Below, one piece after another: positions 15,629 through 20,552 of a DNA stretch of 20,552 bases. Numbering within the stretch: the first letter of the stretch is position 1; every line of letters begins with the position of its first letter. Source of the DNA: JACVRM01 sp046262315 (lineage in GTDB: Bacteria > Actinomycetota > Thermoleophilia > Gaiellales > Gaiellaceae). The notes beneath the pieces are model-generated. The model was not told the DNA's origin and did not search any database. It saw only the letters and a list, made by a program, of their open reading frames with translations. The stretch is from contig JBHEMZ010000105.1 in assembly GCA_046262315.1 (NCBI GenBank), positions 1 to 20,552 of the forward strand, written 5' to 3'. The position numbers were made by a program, and so were the translations under genes.

Positions 15629-16506
15629 GCGCGCTCGAGGCGCACGTGGACGAGTGGGAGGGCCACGACGTACGCGTCGCCGACGTCGAGCGCGAGCTGG
15701 GCGCGCTGCGCGGCACCGACGGCGACGGCGCAGCGTTTCGCACGAGCGTGATGACGCACGTCGCCTGGGTGCCGCCCGAGTGGGAGGGGGCCGCACGGGC
15801 GACGCTGGCCGGCTTCGACGAGCTCTATCCATCTCGGACGCTTTTGCTCTTGCCGGCCCCTGGGGAGCCCGACGGCCTCGATGCGCGCACGTCGCTCAAC
15901 TGCTCGGCGACCGCGGGCAGCCGGCACGTCTGCACGGAGCTCGTCGAGCTGCGGCTGCGGGGCGCGCGCGCGGAGGCTCCCGGGAGTGTGGTGGCGCCGC
16001 TCCTCCTGCCTGACCTGCCCGTGTTCCTGCGCTGGCGCGGTGAGCCGACCTTCGATTCGCGGCCGTTCGCGAGCCTCGCCGCACTCGTCGACCGGCTCGT
16101 CATCGACTCGCGCGAGTGGACGGACCTGCCGGCCTCCTACGCCCGCGTGGCGAAGCTCTGCTCGGATCACCTCGCCGTTTCGGACATCGTCTGGACGCGC
16201 GGAACGCCGTGGCGGGCCGCCCTGGCGGCGCTGTGGCCGCAGATCGCCGAGGTGCGGACGCTGGGCGTGACTGGTCCGCTAGCCGATGCGCTCCTGCTCA
16301 CCGGCTGGCTGCGCTCGCGGCTCGACCGCCCAGTCGCGCTCGAGCACGATTACGCGGGGGAAGTCGAGGCGGTGGCCGTGGACGGCCGTCCGGTCGAGAT
16401 GCCGCGCGAGCCCGTGCCGTCCCAGAGCGACCTGCTCTCGGGGGAGCTCGACCGCTTCGGCCGCGACCCCGTGTACGAGGCGGCCGTGCGGGCAGCCGGC
16501 CGTTAG
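15625..16506 (+). CDS. opcA: Glucose-6-phosphate dehydrogenase assembly protein OpcA
   Basis: OpcA is needed for full activity and oligomerisation of glucose-6-phosphate dehydrogenase in actinobacteria and cyanobacteria. The 293-residue product has the family pattern. An N-terminal segment ends in LYPSRTLLLLPAP, a middle segment reads LNCSATAGSRHVCTELVEL, and the hallmark VAPLLLPDLPVFLRWRGEP follows. A C-terminal part has LGVTGPLADALLLTGWLRSRL. No catalytic motif is expected. The TTG at 15625 is chosen because it overlaps the zwf stop (TTGA) like other junctions here. The frame is open further upstream inside zwf without conserved sequence. Confidence 0.9.
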   Translation: MSALEAHVDEWEGHDVRVADVERELGALRGTDGDGAAFRTSVMTHVAWVPPEWEGAARATLAGFDELYPSRTLLLLPAPGEPDGLDARTSLNCSATAGSRHVCTELVELRLRGARAEAPGSVVAPLLLPDLPVFLRWRGEPTFDSRPFASLAALVDRLVIDSREWTDLPASYARVAKLCSDHLAVSDIVWTRGTPWRAALAALWPQIAEVRTLGVTGPLADALLLTGWLRSRLDRPVALEHDYAGEVEAVAVDGRPVEMPREPVPSQSDLLSGELDRFGRDPVYEAAVRAAGR

Positions 16507-17201
16507 TTGCGCGTCGCGGTGCTCAACTGGATCCAGCTCGAGGTCTACCTCGAGCACGACGACCGCATCGTGCTGCCGCTCGGCTCGACCGAGCAGCACG
16601 CCTACCTCTCGCTTGCCACCGACAGCATCCTCGCGGAGCGGATCGCCCTGGAAGCCGCCGAGCCGCTCGGCATGCCTGTGCTGCCGGTGCTTCCGTACGG
16701 CGTCACGCCCCGCTTTGCCGCGTACCCCGGGAGCCCGTCGCTGCGCCTCGACACCTACGTCGCGGTGCTCAACGACCTGCTCGACTCGCTGTTCGAGCAG
16801 GGCTTCGCGCGGATCTTCCTGCTGAACGGCCACGGCGGGAACGCGCCGGCCGCCACCGTGGCGATCGAGTGGATGGCTGAGTCCGGCGGCCAGGCGATCT
16901 ACCACGAGTGGTTCGGGCCGCGCACCGAGGCCGTCATCCGCGAGCTCGACCCGGTCGGCGAGCATGCCTCGTGGTGGGAGAACTTCGCCGCGACGCGCCT
17001 CGCCGGCGTTGAGGTTCCGAAGGAGCGAAGCCGATGGTCGACCTGGCGGCGATGCAGCGTAGTGGCCCTGACGGTGTTCGGGAGCTGATCGGCGATGGTT
17101 CGTTCGGCGGTCTCTACCGCCGTCCGGAGGAAGACCTCGAGCGTGTGTGGCAGACGGCCGTCGACGAGACGCGCGAGCTTCTCGAGCGCGGTTGGGTCTG
17201 A
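16507..17201 (+). pseudogene. Creatininase-family metal-dependent amidohydrolase, broken by a one-base frameshift
   Basis: The family cleaves amide or lactam bonds with two divalent metals; members include creatininase and MftE-type peptidases. The first frame (TTG 16507 to 17088) gives LPLGSTEQHAYLSLATDS, with the expected Glu, His and Asp ligands, then FLLNGHGGNAPAA and HASWWENFAATRLAGV. It then loses similarity after VPKE, near 17024. From ATG 17034, in a different frame, the natural C-terminus resumes (MVDLAAMQRSG, then GDGSFGGLYRRPEEDLERVW) and stops at 17201. Restoring one G near 17024 would rejoin the frames as a protein of about 231 residues. It starts right after the opcA stop. Real mutation and sequencing error are both possible. 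Confidence 0.85.
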
Positions 17202-18051
17202 GTGTTACTTTCGCGCCGCGCACGCGTGAACGGCGTCGTCGACGAGGCGTTCCGCAAGCACTACGGCCGTGCCTGGCGCGATACCGCGATGCGTTGGAGC
17301 GCGGCGAGGCGCGAATTCTCCGTGAAGGTGTTGTTCGTGGACGGCCGGTCTACTGCGTGCGCTTCGAGCGACCCGGCGAGCGGCTGACCAGCGAGCCGGC
17401 GATCGACCGGCAGACGTACAAGCCGATCCGCATCCATCTCTTCGACGGTGGGCGATCGACCGGCTACCAGACCGACACGCTCGCCATCGAGAGCATCTCG
17501 AGGGACGAGCGTCATTTCGATGCGCCGGGGCCTGGGGGAGCTGGCCCGCCACACCAGCGGCGGCTCGGCCGGTCGGGTTGTCGGTCGTCCCGGGGCTACC
17601 GCCGTCGAGCGCGCGGACGGCGCTGGGGCGTCCGGCGCTGTGGGCAGGGCGCTCGCTCGTCGGACTGAAGCTCACGCGCATCGACGTCGCGGACGTTTCC
17701 GTCACCGAGCACGATCGAGGCGACCGTCGGTTCGAGGGCCGCCAACTGGCCGTCTTCTACGGCGACCGCGTGAGTGCGCCGGATCGTCCGGATGCGCGCG
17801 GCGTCGAGAGCCGGTCGATGCTCGAGAACGACCCTGCACGTTCGCTGCTCGGCGATGACGGAGGACCGCCGCCGCCGGGGTTCGTCGACGTCGACAGCGG
17901 CCGCATCTCGACCGGCCCCGGCGATTGCGAGCTCAAGCCGTGCGACGCGCCGGGCCCTGACGAGTCGTTCGAGTCACGTACTGGGAGGCTTTCCTTCAGC
18001 GCGACGGTTTCTGGATCGGGATACGCGCATCGAGTCGCGAGCTCGCGCTAG
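17202..18051 (+). pseudogene. Unknown protein gene split over several frames
   Basis: Protein-like segments appear in succession in different frames. About 17255-17535 reads CLARYRDALERGEARILREG, then RPVYCVRFERPGE and IDRQTYKPIRIHLFDGG. About 17578-18051 reads ALGRPALWAGRSLVGLKLTR, then RRFEGRQLAVFYGD, and then a Pro/Gly/Asp-rich tail. Between them, around 17530-17580, the frame must change at least once. The frame of the GTG at 17202 closes at 17387. The order and style suggest one extracytoplasmic-type protein of roughly 270 residues, now interrupted. I do not recognise a named family. It follows the broken creatininase gene immediately and ends 13 bases from the convergent hisN stop. Boundaries are approximate. 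Confidence 0.5.
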
Positions 18052-18064
18052 CGGGCGCGGACCC

Positions 18065-18835
18065 TCAGGCCGATTCCACGGTCTCGTTGAGCGTCTCGAC
18101 CACGGCGGCGTGTAGCAGGCCGTTGGTGGCCAGGAATGAGGAGCCGTCTCGCGGCGGCGCGTCTGCGAGGTCGGTGCAGCGGCCGCCAGCCTCCTCGAGC
18201 ACGAGCTGTACGGGTAGGTAATCCCAGAGGTTCATGAGCGGGTCGAGCGCGACGTCCAGCGCGCCCTCCGCGACGAGGACGTGCTGCCAGAAGTCGCCGA
18301 GGCCGCGGTTCGACCAGGCGCGGCGGCAGAGGGCGAGCCACTGGTCGGCGCGTTCGATCTTCTCCATGGCGCGCAGGCTGGTCACGGAGATTGACGCGTC
18401 CTCGACACGCGCGACCCGCGAGACGCGGATCGGCTCGCCGTCCGCGAACGCACCGCCGCCTCGGAGAGCCCACCAGCGGCGGCGAAGCGCCGGGGCGGAG
18501 GCAACCGCGACCACCGGCAGGCCCTCGCGCTCGAGCGCGATCAGCGTCCCCCACACGGGCACGCCACGCACGAAGTTCGACGTGCCGTCGACCGGGTCGA
18601 CCACCCAGCGGACGTCGGTGCCGTCGTCGCCGAGCTCCTCGCCGAGCACGCCCTCGCCCGGCCGCTCGCTCGTAACGCGATCGCGGATTGCCTCCTCGGC
18701 TGTGCGGTCCGCGTCGGAGACGACCGTCGTGTCCGGCTTCGTGTCCACCCGCAGGTCGGCGGCCCGGAAACGCGGCAGCGTAATGGCATCGGCTGTGTCG
18801 GCCAACGAAAGCGCGAACGCGAGGTCCCCGCTCAC
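18065..18835 (-). CDS. hisN: Inositol monophosphatase-family phosphatase, probable histidinol-phosphatase
   Basis: HisN-type enzymes remove phosphate from histidinol phosphate in histidine synthesis. The same fold also serves inositol-phosphate and sugar-phosphate phosphatases. The 256 residues carry the metal-site motifs GEELG (65-69), WVVDPVDGTSNFVRG (77-91, metal ligands Asp80 and Asp83) and NLWDYLPVQLVLEEAGG (202-218, Asp205). The GVPVWGTLIAL and WWALRGGGAF segments resemble actinobacterial HisN as I recall it. Substrate cannot be fixed from the motifs alone, and no other his gene is in view. The GTG start at 18835 overlaps the amidase stop (GTGA), so it is probably the last gene of the ctaB-amidase transcript. 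Confidence 0.85.
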   Translation of the reverse strand: MSGDLAFALSLADTADAITLPRFRAADLRVDTKPDTTVVSDADRTAEEAIRDRVTSERPGEGVLGEELGDDGTDVRWVVDPVDGTSNFVRGVPVWGTLIALEREGLPVVAVASAPALRRRWWALRGGGAFADGEPIRVSRVARVEDASISVTSLRAMEKIERADQWLALCRRAWSNRGLGDFWQHVLVAEGALDVALDPLMNLWDYLPVQLVLEEAGGRCTDLADAPPRDGSSFLATNGLLHAAVVETLNETVESA

Positions 18836-19884
18836 AGCTCCGCCTCGAGTGCGGAGCCGGCCGCCAGCACGAGCGCGTCGTCCCCGGGACGTCCCACGAG
18901 CTGCACCGAGGCGGGCAGCCCGTCCTCGGCCTCGCCGCAGGGCAGCGCGAGCGCCGGCCAGCCGAGCGCGTTGAAAGGGAAGGTGAAACGGACTGTGGCG
19001 TCACGGATCTCCCGCTCGGCCACCGGGAGCTCGGGCGCGGCGAAGGCCAGCGTGGGCGTGACCAGCAGGTCGAGGCCGGCGAGCGCCTCCCCGCAGCGCA
19101 TGCGGTACTCGTCCCGCGCGCGGACTGCGGCCCGGTGGGCCTCGTCGCTCACCGCCAGGCAGCGCTCGACCTTTGCGGCCACGGTGGGGTCGTACTCCGT
19201 CGCGCGTTCGGCGAACAGGTCGCGGTGAACGTCGGCAACCTCGCACATGAAGACGGGCCCGACGTCGTCGGCGAAGGGAAGATCGATCCGTCGCCGCCTC
19301 GGGAAGCGCCCGGCCGCCTCGGCTACCCGCGCACGTACGCCGGGGTCGCACTCGTCGAGCCAGGCGACGCCGACGTTCAGCTCGTCCAGCGCGACCTCGC
19401 GCCGCTCGAGCCCCGGGGCGAGCACCTCCATGGCCCGCGCACAGCCGGCCACGTCGTCGGCGAGCGGCCCCGCGTGGTCGAAGGTCGGCGCGAGCGGGAA
19501 GCAGCCCTCAAGCGGCACGAGGCCGAAGCTCGGCTTGAAGCCGGCGATCCCGCAGCAGGCGGCCGGGATCCGGATCGAGCCTCCCGAGTCGGAGCCGAGT
19601 CCCACCTCGGCCAGACCCGCGGCGACCGCCGCCGCGGAGCCGCCGCTCGACCCGCCCGCCATCCGTCCGGGATAGCGCGGGTTCGGCACCGTGCCGTAGT
19701 GCGGGTTCACCGACGTGATGCCGTAGGCGAACTCGTGCAGGTTCGTCTTGCCGACGCTCGCATACCCGGCCGCCTCGAGGTGCCGGACGGCTTCCGCCGC
19801 CCTCTCGGGGACGTGCTCGCCGAAGATCGTCGACCCGTACGTGGTGCGGACGCCGGCCGTGTCGAACAGGTCCTTGACCGCCAT
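18832..19884 (-). CDS. Amidase-signature family amidohydrolase
   Basis: The family hydrolyses amide bonds with a Ser-cisSer-Lys triad. The visible triad is Lys4 (AVKDLFDTAG), cis-Ser79 in GGSSGGSAAAVAAG, and nucleophile Ser103 in GSDSGGSIRIPAACCGIAGF. GKTNLHEFAYG (45-55) is also typical. The annotated ATG gives 350 residues with only three before the catalytic lysine, short for a family of about 400-500. The frame stays open and protein-like upstream for 18 codons (TEGVFVTPLDAPAGG) to a CTG at 19938 that overlaps the preceding stop as CTGA, so the true start may be there. The middle of the protein, after about residue 150, is also compact. The substrate is unknown. It overlaps hisN by four bases. 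Confidence 0.9.
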   Translation of the reverse strand: MAVKDLFDTAGVRTTYGSTIFGEHVPERAAEAVRHLEAAGYASVGKTNLHEFAYGITSVNPHYGTVPNPRYPGRMAGGSSGGSAAAVAAGLAEVGLGSDSGGSIRIPAACCGIAGFKPSFGLVPLEGCFPLAPTFDHAGPLADDVAGCARAMEVLAPGLERREVALDELNVGVAWLDECDPGVRARVAEAAGRFPRRRRIDLPFADDVGPVFMCEVADVHRDLFAERATEYDPTVAAKVERCLAVSDEAHRAAVRARDEYRMRCGEALAGLDLLVTPTLAFAAPELPVAEREIRDATVRFTFPFNALGWPALALPCGEAEDGLPASVQLVGRPGDDALVLAAGSALEAEL

Positions 19885-19934
19885 GCGGGGCCCGCCCGCG
19901 GGCGCGTCGAGCGGCGTGACGAAGACGCCCTCCG

Positions 19935-20114
19935 TCAGTCGACCGCGAGGTAGATCAGCGCGACGACCACCGTCCCGGCGAAGAGCAGCACGAAGAGGCC
20001 GAAGAGCAGGAGGCCGAAGCGGACGTTCCTGCGCGCGAGCTCGAGGTCCGAGTCCGGCGACTTTGGCTCATGCGTGGTTCGCGGTGCAGGCGGCTCCGGC
20101 AGCGGCTCGGTCAT
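19935..20114 (-). CDS. Small single-span membrane protein downstream of ctaB
   Basis: A 59-residue protein with a Pro/Glu-rich polar first half (TEPLPEPPAPRTTHEPKSPD), an ELARRNVRFG stretch, and one strongly hydrophobic helix from about residue 33 to the C-terminus. The ATG at 20114 overlaps the ctaB stop (ATGA), which fixes the start and argues that it is translated. Its place next to heme O synthase suggests a small accessory or subunit of a heme-copper oxidase, but there is no sequence motif to prove it. Stop at 19935-19937. Confidence 0.7.
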   Translation of the reverse strand: MTEPLPEPPAPRTTHEPKSPDSDLELARRNVRFGLLLFGLFVLLFAGTVVVALIYLAVD

Positions 20115-20552
20115 GCCACCAGTGGGTCGACGGCCATGGCCACGAACAGCAGCGCCAGATATGCCAGGGAATAGTGGAAGAGCAGTGCGGCGCGCGCCGG
20201 TGTCGTCTCGCGCCGCAGCCGCCAGGCAAGCCACACGAGCGCGCCACCGAGCACCGCGGCCGACGTCGTGTAGACGAGCCCGAACATGCTCCACGCGAGC
20301 GGCGCAAGCGTCGCCGCCACGAGCACGAGCGAGTAGAGCAGGATCTGGCGCGCAGTCTCCCGCTCGCCGCGCACGACCGGCAGCATCGGCACTCGCGCCG
20401 CCTCGTACTGGCGCCGGATCAGCAGCGCGAGGGCCCAGAAGTGCGGCGGCGTCCAGAAGAAGACGATGAGGAAGAGGAGGAGAGCTGGGAGCGTCAGGTC
20501 GCCGGTGGCCGCGGCCCACCCGACGACCGGCGGAACCGCTCCCGCGGCGCCG
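20111..20552 (-). CDS. ctaB: Protoheme IX farnesyltransferase (heme O synthase), C-terminal part, cut by right edge
   Basis: This integral membrane enzyme adds a farnesyl group to heme B, giving heme O for terminal oxidases. The visible 146 residues begin in the conserved GAAGAVPPVVGWAAATGD region. FFWTPPHFWALALLIRRQYE and VPMLPVVRGERETARQIL follow, both characteristic of CtaB/CyoE. Three or four further membrane helices run up to the C-terminus. The N-terminal half with the first Asp-rich prenyl-binding motif lies outside. The stop overlaps the start of the small membrane protein by four bases. The diheme cytochrome c elsewhere in the window is compatible with an aerobic respiratory chain. 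Confidence 0.95.
   Translation of the reverse strand, partial: GAAGAVPPVVGWAAATGDLTLPALLLFLIVFFWTPPHFWALALLIRRQYEAARVPMLPVVRGERETARQILLYSLVLVAATLAPLAWSMFGLVYTTSAAVLGGALVWLAWRLRRETTPARAALLFHYSLAYLALLFVAMAVDPLVA

Overview
This is a GC-rich chromosomal window (third codon positions mostly G or C) from a bacterium. It is most likely an actinobacterium of a deep-branching class such as Thermoleophilia. The support is OpcA next to Zwf, a split Tal/Pgi pair, a HisN-type phosphatase, GTG and TTG starts, and gene junctions overlapping by 1 or 4 bases. The class is an inference from overall character, not from a marker gene.

Layout. Positions 1-1927 (minus) hold sufC and then sufB. SufB is cut by the left edge and is interrupted after codon 299 by the start of an intein, which is the most notable element here. 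A 135-bp divergent region with a perfect 18-bp palindrome separates suf from tatA-tatC (2063-3069, plus). Next come a membrane-anchored TPR protein, a STAS anti-anti-sigma-type protein and a lipoprotein-like diheme cytochrome c (3219-5142, plus). An ABC-F ATPase (5147-7030, minus) runs convergent to them. A broken unknown gene lies at about 7132-7793.

Positions 7843-16506 are a nearly complete pentose-phosphate locus. A transketolase of the short, animal-like type is on the minus strand. Divergent from it, on the plus strand, are a SnoaL/NTF2-like protein, rpiB, tal, pgi, gnd (short form), zwf and opcA. Together they cover oxidation of glucose-6-phosphate to ribulose-5-phosphate, the sugar rearrangements, and return to glucose-6-phosphate. 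Only 6-phosphogluconolactonase is missing. Two strong stem-loops sit just upstream of the tal and zwf ribosome binding sites.

Positions 16507-18051 (plus) hold a creatininase-family gene broken by an apparent single-base deletion and a second broken gene of unknown function. On the minus strand from the right edge are ctaB (heme O synthase, partial), a 59-residue membrane protein, an amidase and a hisN-like phosphatase, chained by 4-base overlaps. The amidase may use a rare CTG start.

I found no tRNA, rRNA, CRISPR array, insertion sequence or phage gene. Apart from the intein this is a housekeeping region. I see no convincing new multi-gene system.
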